Of a DNA stretch of 64,000 nucleotides, positions 17,830 to 26,797 are shown piece after piece. Positions within the stretch are counted from its first letter, which is position 1, and each line of letters begins with the position of its first letter. The stretch comes from Streptomyces flaveolus (GTDB lineage: Bacteria; Actinomycetota; Actinomycetes; Streptomycetales; Streptomycetaceae). A program made the translations under genes and the position numbers. The notes beneath the pieces were generated by a model. It was not told the origin of the DNA. It saw only the letters and a program-made list of their open reading frames with translations, and made no database searches. Location of the stretch: NCBI RefSeq assembly GCF_000716535.1, contig NZ_JNWV01000012.1:137074-201073 (forward strand), read 5' to 3'.

Positions 17830-20031
17830 GTGCCCCGCTTCAGTGTGATCGTGCCCTGTTTCAAGGTGCAGGGATTTCTGCGCGAGTGCCTGGACTCGGT
17901 GCTCGGGCAGTCCTTCGGCGACTTCGAGCTGATCGCCGTGGACGACTGCTCCCCGGACGGCTGCGGCGCGATCCTGGACGAGTACGCCGAGCGCGACCCG
18001 CGCGTGAAGGTGCTGCACCTGCCGGAGAACGTGGGCCTGGGCCGGGCCCGCAACGCCGGCATGCCGCACGCCACCGGCGACTACCTCTTCTTCCTGGACA
18101 GCGACGACACCCTCACCCCGGGCGCGCTGCGGGCCGTCGCGGACCGGCTCGCCGAGGCGGAGGACCCGGACGTGCTCGTCTTCGACTACGCGCGCACCTA
18201 CTGGTGGGGCGGTACCCGGCGCAACGTCCTCGCCCACGTCCTGGCCCAGGCCCCCGGCACGTTCAACGTCTCGGAGTACCCGCAGGTCCTCGACCTGCTG
18301 ATGGTGGTCTGGAACAAGGTCTACCGGCGCGAGTTCGTCACGGAGAACGACTTCGCGTTCCCGCCGGGCTACTACGAGGACACCCCCTGGACCTTCCCGG
18401 TCATGCTCAGCGCCCGCCGGATCGCCGCCCTGGACCGGATCTGCCTGAACTACCGGCAGCGCCGGCAGGGGAACATCCTGTCCACCACCAGCCGCAAGCA
18501 CTTCGACATCCACGACCAGTACGAGCGGGTCTTCGCCTTCGTGGCCGAGCGGCCGGAGCTGGCGGACTGGCGGCCGTATCTGCACCGCAAGATGGGTGAG
18601 CACTGCCTGGACATCCTGGCCAAGCCGGACCGGCTGCCGCCCGCCGACAAGGCCGAGTTCTTCCGGCGTACGGCGGAGATGTTCCGCCGGCACCGGCCGG
18701 AGGGCGCCGCGGTGGACGGCGAGGTCGCCGTGCTGACCGGTTCCTGGACCGGGTACCGGGTCAAGCGGCAGGCGGCGCGGGCCGGGCGGGAGGCGGCCCG
18801 GCGGGCGGACCGGGCGCGCCGGGCCGCCGCCGCGCGGGCCCGTACCGGCTGGACGGCCCTGCACGCCCGCCGGCCGCTCGACGAGAACCTCGTGGTCTAC
18901 TCGGCGTCCTCGCACCGGGGCCTGCTCGGCGACCCGGCGGCGATCCACCACACGGCGCGCGAGATCGCCCCGCGGCTGCGCGGGGTGTGGGTGGTGCGGG
19001 ACGCGGAGACGGCCGCGCAGTTGCCGCCCGACGTCGAGCACGTGGTCGCCGGCTCCCGGCGCTATCTGGAGGTGACCGCGCGCGCGAAGTTCTTCGTGAA
19101 CGACGTCAACTGGCCCGGCGCCCTGGCCAAGCGCCCCGGCAGCGTGCACATCCACACCCATCAGGGCACCCCGCTGAAGTACCTGGGCGCCGACCTGCTG
19201 GACAAGCCGGGTGCCCGGCTCGGCTTCGACGTGCCGCAGATGCTGCGCCGGGCCGACCGCTGGGACTACAGCCTGGTCGCCAACCTCCACTCCGAGCTGG
19301 TCTGGGAGCGGGCCTACCCCTGCCACTTCACCTCGGTGCGCACCGGCAGCCCGCGCAACGACGTGCTGGTTAACGGCGGGCCCAGCGACTTCCGGGAGCG
19401 GCACGGCATCCCGGCGGACCACACGGTCGTGCTGTACGCGCCGACCCGGCGGGACTACCGCCGCGGCGGGTACGTGGAGCGGATCGACCTGGCCCGGTTC
19501 GCGGCCGACCTCGGCGAGGGGCACACCCTCGTGGTCCGGCTGCACCCGTCGCTGGCGAACGGTCCCGCGCGCGGCATGGGCCTCACCGAGCTGGCCCGGC
19601 GCGGGGTCGTGGTCGACGCCACCGACGAACCACGGCTGCCGGAGGTGCTGCTCGCGGCGGACGCGCTGGTCACCGACTACTCGTCCGTGATGTTCGACTA
19701 CGCCAACCTGGACCGGCCGATCGTGGTGCACGCCGACGACTGGGCGGCGTTCACGGCGAGCCGGGGCACGTATCTCGACGTCACGGCCGAGCCACCCGGC
19801 CATGTCGCGCACTCCTACCGGGAGCTGGCCTGGCTGTTCGCCTCGGGCGGGTGGCGGGACGAGGAGTCGGCGCGGCTGCGCGCGGACTTCCGGGCCCGGT
19901 TCTGCGCGTACGAGGACGGGCGGGCCGCCGAACGGGTCGTACGGACCCTGCTGCTGGGCGAGCGGATGCCCGCCCCGGCGCCCCGGATCCCGGGCCAGGC
20001 GGCGTCCCCGGACGCGCTGACGTCGGCCTAG
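17830..20031 (+). CDS. Bimodular GT2 / CDP-glycerol transferase, HGTP motif altered
   Basis: The 733-residue protein starts at GTG 17830, with GAGGAG 9 nt upstream and 5 bp after the preceding stop. Its GT2 module is intact (VDDCSPD, LDSDD) and is closest to the first paralogue. In the transferase module the QHGTPLK of active relatives reads HQGTPLK (H444-Q445), YAPTHRD reads YAPTRRD, and RAHYFY reads RLHPSL. TDYSSVMFDY is intact. The His shifted by one position could be a compensating change or a loss; sequence alone cannot decide. A 16-bp hairpin ends the three-gene row. Confidence 0.85.
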   Translation: MPRFSVIVPCFKVQGFLRECLDSVLGQSFGDFELIAVDDCSPDGCGAILDEYAERDPRVKVLHLPENVGLGRARNAGMPHATGDYLFFLDSDDTLTPGALRAVADRLAEAEDPDVLVFDYARTYWWGGTRRNVLAHVLAQAPGTFNVSEYPQVLDLLMVVWNKVYRREFVTENDFAFPPGYYEDTPWTFPVMLSARRIAALDRICLNYRQRRQGNILSTTSRKHFDIHDQYERVFAFVAERPELADWRPYLHRKMGEHCLDILAKPDRLPPADKAEFFRRTAEMFRRHRPEGAAVDGEVAVLTGSWTGYRVKRQAARAGREAARRADRARRAAAARARTGWTALHARRPLDENLVVYSASSHRGLLGDPAAIHHTAREIAPRLRGVWVVRDAETAAQLPPDVEHVVAGSRRYLEVTARAKFFVNDVNWPGALAKRPGSVHIHTHQGTPLKYLGADLLDKPGARLGFDVPQMLRRADRWDYSLVANLHSELVWERAYPCHFTSVRTGSPRNDVLVNGGPSDFRERHGIPADHTVVLYAPTRRDYRRGGYVERIDLARFAADLGEGHTLVVRLHPSLANGPARGMGLTELARRGVVVDATDEPRLPEVLLAADALVTDYSSVMFDYANLDRPIVVHADDWAAFTASRGTYLDVTAEPPGHVAHSYRELAWLFASGGWRDEESARLRADFRARFCAYEDGRAAERVVRTLLLGERMPAPAPRIPGQAASPDALTSA

Positions 20032-20039
20032 CGGGAACG

Positions 20040-20076
20040 CCGAAGGGGCCGGCCCCGACCGGGCCGGCCCCTTCGG
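20040..20076. terminator. Bidirectional terminator between glycopolymer row and ohr
   Basis: A perfect 16-bp stem (20040-20055 and 20061-20076) with loop CGACC lies between two convergent genes, 8 bp after the rightward stop and 12 bp after the leftward ohr stop. It can serve both transcripts. Confidence 0.85.
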
Positions 20077-20088
20077 TGCACGCGGTGC

Positions 20089-20502
20089 CTACTCGACGAC
20101 CAGGTCGACGTCGATGTTGCCGCGGGTGGCGTTGGAGTAGGGGCAGACCTGGTGGGCGCTCTCGACCAGCTTGCGGCCGGTCTCCTGGTCCACGGTGTCG
20201 GGCAGCTCGACGCGCAGGGTCACCTTCAGCCCGAAGCCCTCGCCCTGCTTGCCTATGCCGACCTCGGCGGTCACGGCCGCGTCGCTGACGTCGACCTTCG
20301 CCTGGCGCCCGACGAGTCCGAGGGCGCTGCCGAAGCAGGCGGCGTACCCGGCGGCGAAGAGCTGCTCCGGGTTGGTGCCCTCGCCGTTGCCGCCCAGCTC
20401 CACCGGCGGGGCCAGCTTGAGGTCGATCCTGCCGTCGGAGGAGACGGCGCGGCCCTCGCGGCCATGCGTGGCGGTGGCGACAGCGGTGTAGAGCGCGTCC
20501 AT
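20089..20502 (-). CDS. ohrA: Organic hydroperoxide resistance protein Ohr
   Basis: Ohr is a thiol peroxidase of the OsmC fold that detoxifies organic and fatty acid hydroperoxides. The 137-residue product starts at ATG 20502, where GAGAGGGA is well spaced; ATG 20511 overlaps that site. The catalytic cysteine pair is Cys56 (AACFGSAL) and Cys120 (VCPYSNATRGN), and Arg17 of GREGRA completes the active site. It is divergent from an ohrR-type regulator with operator-like repeats between them, the classic arrangement for peroxide-induced derepression. Confidence 0.95.
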   Translation of the reverse strand: MDALYTAVATATHGREGRAVSSDGRIDLKLAPPVELGGNGEGTNPEQLFAAGYAACFGSALGLVGRQAKVDVSDAAVTAEVGIGKQGEGFGLKVTLRVELPDTVDQETGRKLVESAHQVCPYSNATRGNIDVDLVVE

Positions 20503-20532
20503 GAAGACCATCCCTCTCGGGTGTGCGGTTCG

Positions 20533-20544
20533 TTGTGACCACAA
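20533..20544. promoter_or_regulatory. Candidate OhrR operator, ohr-proximal
   Basis: TTGTG and CACAA form an inverted repeat with a 2-bp spacer, 31 bp upstream of the ohr start. The same half-sites recur 8 bp further on in the opposite order. Confidence 0.5.
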
Positions 20545-20552
20545 GTAGAGCA

Positions 20553-20567
20553 CACAACTAGATTGTG
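20553..20567. promoter_or_regulatory. Candidate OhrR operator, regulator-proximal
   Basis: CACAA and TTGTG flank CTAGA in an inverted repeat within an AT-rich part of the ohr-ohrR gap. MarR-family OhrR proteins bind such palindromes, and a peroxide-oxidised Cys releases them. Confidence 0.55.
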
Positions 20568-20603
20568 CGCAACTAAATGGGCCGCAAGAGCTATCCTGGA
20601 CGC

Positions 20604-21068
20604 ATGAACGACACGGACTTGCTGCGCCTGGACCGCCAGATCTGCTTCTCGTTGCACGCGGCGTCGCGCGCCTTCAACAGCGTCTACCGCGTGATCCTCA
20701 AGGACCTCGGGCTCACCTACCCCCAGTACCTGGTGATGCTGGTCCTCTGGGAACACGGCGACCTGCCGGTCAAGAAGCTCGGCGAACAGCTCAGGCTCGA
20801 CTCCGGCACGCTGTCCCCCCTCGTCAAGCGGCTGGAGGGGGCCGGCCTGGTGCGGCGCGAGCGCAGCACGGAGGACGAGCGTTCGGTCCGGGTCCACCTC
20901 ACCGAGGAGGGCACGGCACTGCGCGAGCGGGCCCTGGAGGTGCCCCACCGGATCATGTCGGCGACCGGCTTCGACCTGGCGGAGATCGTCGACCTGCACG
21001 CCCGCCTGGAGCGGCTCACGACGGCCCTGGACGCGGCGGCGGAGGCGGAGGCGCGAGCAGCGGGCTGA
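20604..21068 (+). CDS. ohrR: MarR-family organic peroxide sensor OhrR
   Basis: This is a 154-residue winged-helix repressor. Cys14 in LDRQICFSLHAASR is the conserved reactive cysteine of OhrR. The winged helix covers about 45-100 (LTYPQYLVMLVLWEH, LRLDSGTLSPLVKRLEGAGL, then a RERSTEDERSVRV wing). I chose ATG 20604 over the upstream in-frame start at 20577 because it gives the family length. It is divergent from ohr, so both share the operator region. Its last 53 bp overlap the end of the convergent membrane glycosyltransferase gene. Confidence 0.93.
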   Translation: MNDTDLLRLDRQICFSLHAASRAFNSVYRVILKDLGLTYPQYLVMLVLWEHGDLPVKKLGEQLRLDSGTLSPLVKRLEGAGLVRRERSTEDERSVRVHLTEEGTALRERALEVPHRIMSATGFDLAEIVDLHARLERLTTALDAAAEAEARAAG

Positions 21069-22635
21069 CCGGGCGGACGTACAGCCGTACCGTCGCCCCG
21101 CCGCGCACGGCTTCGTCCTGGCCGATGAACTCCCGCCCCAGCACGTCGGCCTTCACCCGCTCGACGGGATCACGCGGGACCCAGCGGCCGGCGAGCAGCT
21201 TCCGGTCCGCGACGACCCACACCCGGTCCACCCGCGCCAGCCTGCGGCGCACCTCCGCCGGCCCGGCCTCGCGCCCGTACAGCGTCCCGGACCCGGCCGC
21301 CCCCGCCACCAACGCCACGTCCCTGATCCCCCGGAACGCCCCCGGATACGTGAGCGCCACGTTCCGCGTGGAGGCCGGCAGGAACAGCACCTGATCGCCG
21401 GGCGCCACCTTGCGCGCGACGACACGGGAGACGGCACCGAGGTCGTCCGGCCGGCTCCCCGGGTCGCGGTCCTCCTGGAGGAGGGGGAGCTGGTGGAGGA
21501 GGGAGAGGGCGATGGCGAGGACGCCGGCGAGGGGGACGGAGGGGGACGGCGCGAGGGGATTCCTGGTCAGCGCTCCCGCCACCCGCTCCGCCCCCGACGC
21601 CACCAGCAACGGTGCCCCCGACAGCGCGTACAGCACGTACCGGTCGACGTACAGCGGCGAGAACTGGGACGCCAGCATGAGTGCCACCGGCGGCACCGCC
21701 ACCAAGGGCAGCGCGACGCCCGCACAGGTCGGTTCGCCCCGCCGCCCCACCAGCCCGACCAGCCCCACCACGGCCAGCGCGAGACACACCCAGAACACTT
21801 CGTCCGTCGGCCCCAGGAACCTCCGCAGCAACCTTTCCGCTGTATCCGCCGTAGGCGTCCGCAACCAGGCCACCTGCGCCGACTGCCCCCGCGAGACCAC
21901 CACCATCGGCACCAGCGCCACTACGACCACCGCCGCCGCGCTCCCCCACCCCCGCCACACCCGCGCCCCGGCCCGCGCCAGCGCCAGCGTCACCGCGTGG
22001 GCGAGGAGCAGCAGCACCGCGAACTCGTGGAGCCAGCAGGTGAGTCCGAGGACCGCGCCGTACGGCCACCAGGACCCGCCCCGCACGGCCCGGACGAACA
22101 GCAGGGTCGCCCCGGTGGCGCCGGCCGCGACCAGGGCGTAGGAGCGGCCCTCCTGCGCGTAGTGGCCGGCCATCGGCGCGACGGCGTAGAGCAGTCCGGC
22201 CCACAGGCCGACCCGCGGCCGGGCCAGCCGGGCGCCGAGGGCGGCCACCAGGCCCGCCGTGGCGGCCGCCGCGCACACCGACGGCAGCCGAAGGGCCACC
22301 TCCCCGGGGTGGACGGCGAGGACCGGCCGCAGCAGCAGGTAGTACAGGCCGTGCACCGCGTCCACCTCGTGCAGCAGGAGCCAGATCCGCGGCACCGTAC
22401 GGCGTCCGACCTGGAAGCTGACGGCCTCGTCGCGCCACATCCCGCCCCGGTCCAGGCCCCAGAGCCCGAGCGCGAGCATCACCAGCGCGGGCACTCCCAC
22501 GACGGCGGCCCGGTGGAACCGGGTGTTCCCGGGTGTCCCGTGCGGGGGGTGACTCGTTGCACCCGTCGGTACGTCCGTGGTCGTTCCAGCCGCCCGACGC
22601 GACTGCGCTTTCGCAGGAAGCCCGACGTTCACCAT
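21016..22635 (-). CDS. Polytopic GT-C type glycosyltransferase
   Basis: The 539-residue membrane protein has about ten hydrophobic helices between 44 and 380 and a soluble C-terminal domain to about 515. The first loop contains MWRDEAVSF (66-74), the Asp-Glu signature of GT-C enzymes that use polyprenyl-phosphate sugars on the outer face of the membrane. Later come HYAQEGRSYAL and YVDRYVLYA, typical of the ArnT/PMT-like family. The C-terminus is Pro-rich and overlaps the ohrR end. It faces away from a second membrane glycosyltransferase across an 87-bp AT-rich gap. It probably decorates a surface polymer; donor and acceptor are unknown. Confidence 0.8.
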   Translation of the reverse strand: MVNVGLPAKAQSRRAAGTTTDVPTGATSHPPHGTPGNTRFHRAAVVGVPALVMLALGLWGLDRGGMWRDEAVSFQVGRRTVPRIWLLLHEVDAVHGLYYLLLRPVLAVHPGEVALRLPSVCAAAATAGLVAALGARLARPRVGLWAGLLYAVAPMAGHYAQEGRSYALVAAGATGATLLFVRAVRGGSWWPYGAVLGLTCWLHEFAVLLLLAHAVTLALARAGARVWRGWGSAAAVVVVALVPMVVVSRGQSAQVAWLRTPTADTAERLLRRFLGPTDEVFWVCLALAVVGLVGLVGRRGEPTCAGVALPLVAVPPVALMLASQFSPLYVDRYVLYALSGAPLLVASGAERVAGALTRNPLAPSPSVPLAGVLAIALSLLHQLPLLQEDRDPGSRPDDLGAVSRVVARKVAPGDQVLFLPASTRNVALTYPGAFRGIRDVALVAGAAGSGTLYGREAGPAEVRRRLARVDRVWVVADRKLLAGRWVPRDPVERVKADVLGREFIGQDEAVRGGATVRLYVRPVSPLLAPPPPPPRPGPS

Positions 22636-22711
22636 GGCCCGATCTCTTGCGATTAGCCAATATTTGCGGTCCTTGACGGCGTATCAGCATCAATACACCA
22701 TCCGTACCGCT

Positions 22712-22717
22712 TAGGCT
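22712..22717 (+). promoter_or_regulatory. TAGGCT -10 box of a probably leaderless gene
   Basis: TAGGCT lies 5 nt before the GTG at 22723 and 8 nt before the ATG at 22726. There is no Shine-Dalgarno sequence. Transcription would start at the start codon. Confidence 0.45.
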
Positions 22718-22725
22718 CCCATGTG

Positions 22726-23997
22726 ATGAACCGTCTCCGTGTCACCCCCGGCCCGGTCCTCACCCTCGCCGTCCTGTGGCTCACCACCCGCGCCCTGATG
22801 CTGTGGCTGCTCGTCCACGGCGGCGCCCGGCTGCTGGGCGGCGGTTCGGTGACCCGTGAGGTGTGGCGGCTGTACTTCCACTGGTACGGCGTCCTCGCGC
22901 ACGGTTCGTTCCCGGTGCACGACACGCTGTGGCAGTACCCGCCGGGCGCGGGGGCGGTGCTGCTGGCGCCGGGGCTGCTGCCGGGCCTGACGTACTTCGA
23001 GGCGTTCGTGCTGCTGACGCTGGCCGTGGACGCGCTGACCGTGGCGGCGCTGCTCCGCGCGGGCGGCCGGCCCGGGCGCAGCCTGCTCGGCGCGGCCGTG
23101 TGGACCGGCGGCCTGCCCCTGCTGCTGCACATGCCGCTCGCCCGGTACGACGTCCAGGTCACCGCCCTGGCCGTACTGTCGCTGCTGGCCTCGGCGCGCT
23201 CCCCGCGCGCGGGCGGTGTGCTCGGGGCGCTGGGCGCGCTGGTGAAGGTGTGGCCGGCGCTGGTGCTGCTGGGCACGCCCCGGGGCCGGCCGACACGCAC
23301 GGCGTGGGCCTGGGGGGCGTGGGCCGGGGCCGGCTGCCTGGCCGTGCTCGCGGCCCTCTTCACGCATCCGCTGTCCTTCCTGCGGGAGCAGGGCGGCCGG
23401 GGCGTGCAGATCGAGTCGCTCGGCGGTACGGCGCTCAATCTGGCCCGGCACGCCGGCTGGCCGGGCCGGGCCCGCTACCAGTACGGCGCGATGGAGATGA
23501 CCGGCCCCCACGTGCACGCCGTCGCCACCGCCTCGCTGGCACTGACGGCGGTCTCCTTCGGGCTGCTGGTGCTGTGGCGGGTGCGGGCGCGGCACTGGAG
23601 CGAGGCGACGCCGTACGACGCGGCACTGAGCGCGGTGCTGCTGTTCACGGTCACCAGCCGGGTCATCAGTCCCCAGTACATGATCTGGCTGATCGGGCTG
23701 GCCGCCGTGTGCCTGACCTCGCGGCACACCCGCCAGCGGCCGGTGGCGGTGCTGATCCTCCTGGCGTCCGCGCTGAGCACGGTGGCGTTCCCGATGTACT
23801 ACCGCGAGGTGATCGACGGCAGTTGGGCCGGGTGCCTGCTGATGCTCGCCCGGAACGGGCTGCTGGCGGCCGCCGCCGTGCTGTCCTTCGTCCGGCTGTG
23901 GCGGTCCGCGCGGCCGCCGGCCGGAAAACCGGTGCCGAGGACGCAACCCCGGCCCGGTTCCGACCGTCTTCCGGAGCGAGCACTAAGCGCCTCTTAA
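22726..23997 (+). CDS. GT87-like (DUF2029) membrane glycosyltransferase
   Basis: The 423-residue polytopic protein resembles the mycobacterial-type polyprenyl-phosphomannose-dependent alpha-mannosyltransferases of family GT87. Supporting sequence is an early loop with HWYGVLAHGSFPVHD, a following QYPPGAGAVLL, and RVISPQYMIWLIGLA near residue 305. About nine helices are visible. The start is ATG 22726 or the adjacent GTG 22723; with TAGGCT just upstream the message is probably leaderless. It precedes a GT2 gene by 44 bp and likely adds sugars outside the membrane to the same glycopolymer. Confidence 0.8.
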   Translation: MNRLRVTPGPVLTLAVLWLTTRALMLWLLVHGGARLLGGGSVTREVWRLYFHWYGVLAHGSFPVHDTLWQYPPGAGAVLLAPGLLPGLTYFEAFVLLTLAVDALTVAALLRAGGRPGRSLLGAAVWTGGLPLLLHMPLARYDVQVTALAVLSLLASARSPRAGGVLGALGALVKVWPALVLLGTPRGRPTRTAWAWGAWAGAGCLAVLAALFTHPLSFLREQGGRGVQIESLGGTALNLARHAGWPGRARYQYGAMEMTGPHVHAVATASLALTAVSFGLLVLWRVRARHWSEATPYDAALSAVLLFTVTSRVISPQYMIWLIGLAAVCLTSRHTRQRPVAVLILLASALSTVAFPMYYREVIDGSWAGCLLMLARNGLLAAAAVLSFVRLWRSARPPAGKPVPRTQPRPGSDRLPERALSAS

Positions 23998-24041
23998 CGG
24001 GGTATTACCGAATTTTTCTACGCTCCCGGCCCGTGGACCCC

Positions 24042-25733
24042 ATGCACCCAGAACCGCGAGACCCGCACCCGGCCCCGCCGACGGCACCTGGACCGCCCCC
24101 GGTGCCGGCGGCTCAGGTGGCCGTGGTCGTCATCGGCTACAACGACCGCGCCCATGTGGGGGAGGCCGTGCGCTCGGCGCTGGCGCAGGGACCCGCGGTC
24201 GCCGAGGTGATCGCCGTGGACGACTGCTCCACGGACGGCAGCGACGGACTGCTCGCCCGGCTGGCCGCCGGCGAGCCGCGGCTGCGGGTGGTGCGCCGGA
24301 GCGTGAACAGCGGCGGCTGCGGCAGTCCGCGCAACACCGGGATCGACGCGGCGACCGCGCCGTACGTGATGTTCCTGGACAGCGACGACGTGCTGCCGCC
24401 CGGCGCGGTGGACGCGCTGCTGGCGGCGGCAACGGAGGCGCGCGCCCAGGTCGCGAGCGGTCTGTGCGTGCGCCGGGAGCTGCCGTCGGGGCGCGAACAG
24501 CCCTGGCAGGCACCCCTCTACACGGCGCACACCGTCCTCGCGCGCCCCTCGCAGCGCCCCCGGCTGGTCCACGACACGCTGTGCGTCAACAAGCTGTACC
24601 GCACCGGCTTCCTGCGCGACCACGGCATCCGCTTCCCCGAGGGCCGCTTCCTCTACGAGGACTTCGTCTTCACCGCGCGCGTGCTGGCCGCGTCCCCGCG
24701 CATCGCGCTGGTACCGGACCGGGTGTACGTCTGGCAGGTACGCCGGTCGGCCGGGCGGCTGTCGCTCTCGCTGGACCGGGGGCGCATCGAGAACTGGACG
24801 GCGCGTGTCGAGGCGGGCGCGCTGGCGTACGACATCCTGCTGGGCGCCGGGCAGAAGGAGCTGGCGCGGGCGGCCCGCGCCAAGTTCCTCGACCACGACG
24901 TGCGCATGTACGCGCGCGAGCTGGGGTTGCGCGACGCGCTCTACCAGCGTGCGTGGTGGACGCACACCCGGGCGTACCTCGCGCGCTACGACGCGGCCGA
25001 CTGGGAGCTGGACCCCGCCGCCCCTGGCCGGCTGCTCGCACGGGTCGTCATGGCCTCCCCCGAGCCGTGCGACCTGCCCCGCCTGCGCGAACTCGCCGCC
25101 CGCCCGGCCCGCCTCCTGCCGCCGTACGCCCGCACCCCCGAGGGCGACCCGGTCTGGTCCGCCGACCTCCCCGAGGTCTCCCTGGCCCCCTTGCTGACCA
25201 GGCCCGTCGCCACGCTCCCGCTCGCGGTGGACGCGGACCTGCACCTCCGCGCGCGGGCCTCGCTGCTGCGCCTGCGGCTGCACGAGCTGTACGGGAAGGT
25301 GGCCGAGGCGGGCCCGCCCGAGGTGGACGTGGAGTGGCAGGCCCGCGAGGGCGACCGCACGCGCGGACGCACGACGGTGGCGCTGACGCCCTCCGGCCCG
25401 GACGGCTGGTCCGCCGAGGTGCCCGTCGACCCGGCGGGGCTCGGCTCGGGCACCTGGGACCTGCGGCTGACCCTCCGCTTCGCGGACGGCACCCGGCGCG
25501 AGGTCACGGCGCACGCCCTCGCGGGCGCGGGCCGGCTGCGCCGACGCGCCGTGCCGAGCGTCCTGCACGGCGTGCTCCTGGCACAGCCGTACGCCACGCA
25601 CTCCGGCGCACTGGCCCTGCGGGTGGCCACCGGGCTCCACGGCGTGCTGGCCGTGGTCCGCGGCCGGCTCCGCCGGCTGCTTCACCGGGACACGGGCCGA
25701 CCGACGAACCGACGAGGGGATGGCCGTACATGA
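24042..25733 (+). CDS. GT2 glycosyltransferase with beta-rich C-terminal domain
   Basis: The 563-residue protein starts at ATG 24042 (GTG 24033 is an in-frame alternative). A Pro-rich leader of about 25 residues precedes a GT2 fold with VDDCSTD (59-65), GGCGSPRNTG and LDSDD (112-116). LYEDFVFTARVL near 205 carries the catalytic-base region. The middle is helical. The last 150 residues form beta-rich segments (DVEWQAREGDRTRGRTTVAL, WDLRLTLRFADGTRREV), then a basic tail. This layout and length resemble TarS-type wall teichoic acid glycosyltransferases. Its stop overlaps galE, so the two are co-translated. Confidence 0.8.
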   Translation: MHPEPRDPHPAPPTAPGPPPVPAAQVAVVVIGYNDRAHVGEAVRSALAQGPAVAEVIAVDDCSTDGSDGLLARLAAGEPRLRVVRRSVNSGGCGSPRNTGIDAATAPYVMFLDSDDVLPPGAVDALLAAATEARAQVASGLCVRRELPSGREQPWQAPLYTAHTVLARPSQRPRLVHDTLCVNKLYRTGFLRDHGIRFPEGRFLYEDFVFTARVLAASPRIALVPDRVYVWQVRRSAGRLSLSLDRGRIENWTARVEAGALAYDILLGAGQKELARAARAKFLDHDVRMYARELGLRDALYQRAWWTHTRAYLARYDAADWELDPAAPGRLLARVVMASPEPCDLPRLRELAARPARLLPPYARTPEGDPVWSADLPEVSLAPLLTRPVATLPLAVDADLHLRARASLLRLRLHELYGKVAEAGPPEVDVEWQAREGDRTRGRTTVALTPSGPDGWSAEVPVDPAGLGSGTWDLRLTLRFADGTRREVTAHALAGAGRLRRRAVPSVLHGVLLAQPYATHSGALALRVATGLHGVLAVVRGRLRRLLHRDTGRPTNRRGDGRT

Positions 25734-26710
25734 CCTGGCTGATCACCGGCGGCGCCGGATACATCGGGGCGCACGTCGTACGGGCGATGACCGAGGCGGG
25801 CGAGCGCGCCGTCGTCTACGACGACCTGTCCACGGGGATCGCCGAGCGGGTACCGGACGAGGTGCCGCTGGTGCGCGGCTCGGTGCTGGACGCGGAGCGG
25901 CTGGCCCGCACGCTCGCCGGGCACGAGATCACCGGGGTGGTCCACCTGGCGGCGAAGAAGCAGGTGGGCGAGTCGGTGGACCGGCCGCTGCACTACTACC
26001 GGGAGAACGTCGAGGGCCTGCGCGTGCTGCTGGAAGCGGTGACGGCGGCGCAGATCCCGTCGTTCCTCTTCTCCTCCTCGGCCGCCGTGTACGGCATGCC
26101 CGACGTCGCCCTGGTGACGGAGGAGACCCCCTGCCGCCCGCTGTCCCCCTACGGCGAGACCAAACTCGCCGGCGAGTGGCTGGTCCGCGCCACGGGACGG
26201 GCGACCGGCCTCGCCACGGCGTCGCTCCGCTACTTCAACGTGGCGGGCGCGGCCGGGCCCGAGCTGGCCGACACCGGCGTGTCCAACCTGATCCCGATGA
26301 TCTTCGAGCGGCTCACGGAGGGGGCGGCGCCGCGCATCTTCGGCGACGACTACCCGACGCCCGACGGCACCTGCGTCCGCGACTACATCCACGTGGCCGA
26401 CCTGGCCGAGGCCCATGTGACCGTGGCCCGCGCGCTGCGCTCCGCGCCGGGCGCCGACCTGACCCTGAACATCGGCCGGGGCGAGGGCGTGTCCGTCCGG
26501 GAGATGGTCGACCGCGTCAACGCGGTCACGGGCTACGACCGTCCCCCGACCGTCACCCCGCGCCGCCCCGGCGACCCCGCGCGCGTCGTCGCCTCCGCCA
26601 CCCGCATCGCCACGGAACTGGGGTGGCGGGCCAAGTACGACGTCCAGGACATGATCACGTCGGCGTGGGAGGGCTGGGTACGGCGGCATCCGGAGGCGGC
26701 ACGGTCGTAG
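25730..26710 (+). CDS. galE: UDP-glucose 4-epimerase
   Basis: This 326-residue short-chain dehydrogenase interconverts UDP-glucose and UDP-galactose. The NAD-binding GGAGYIG is at 7-13, the serine segment SSSAAVYG is at 115-122, and the catalytic YGETK gives Tyr141 and Lys145. VRDYIHVADLAEAH and the GLGW-like ELGWRAKYD end are typical of GalE. ATG 25730 overlaps the upstream TGA by 4 bp, with GAGGGG in front. Coupling to the GT2 gene suggests it supplies UDP-galactose (or UDP-GalNAc) for polymer decoration. It may be one of several GalE homologues in the genome. Confidence 0.9.
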   Translation: MTWLITGGAGYIGAHVVRAMTEAGERAVVYDDLSTGIAERVPDEVPLVRGSVLDAERLARTLAGHEITGVVHLAAKKQVGESVDRPLHYYRENVEGLRVLLEAVTAAQIPSFLFSSSAAVYGMPDVALVTEETPCRPLSPYGETKLAGEWLVRATGRATGLATASLRYFNVAGAAGPELADTGVSNLIPMIFERLTEGAAPRIFGDDYPTPDGTCVRDYIHVADLAEAHVTVARALRSAPGADLTLNIGRGEGVSVREMVDRVNAVTGYDRPPTVTPRRPGDPARVVASATRIATELGWRAKYDVQDMITSAWEGWVRRHPEAARS

Positions 26711-26767
26711 GGGACCCGCCGTCGGGGCCCGGGCCGTACGCCGGCCGCGGGCCTGCGGCGACCGCTC

Positions 26768-26796
26768 GCGCGGTTCCCCGCACTCCTTCGGGGCGC
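26768..26796. repeat. Degenerate dispersed GC-rich intergenic hairpin
   Basis: GCGCGGTTCCCCGC followed by a CTCCTTCGGGGCGC segment resembles the intergenic sequence family scattered in Streptomyces genomes. It lies between convergent galE and tetR genes and may help termination. Confidence 0.45.
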
Positions 26797-26797
26797 T

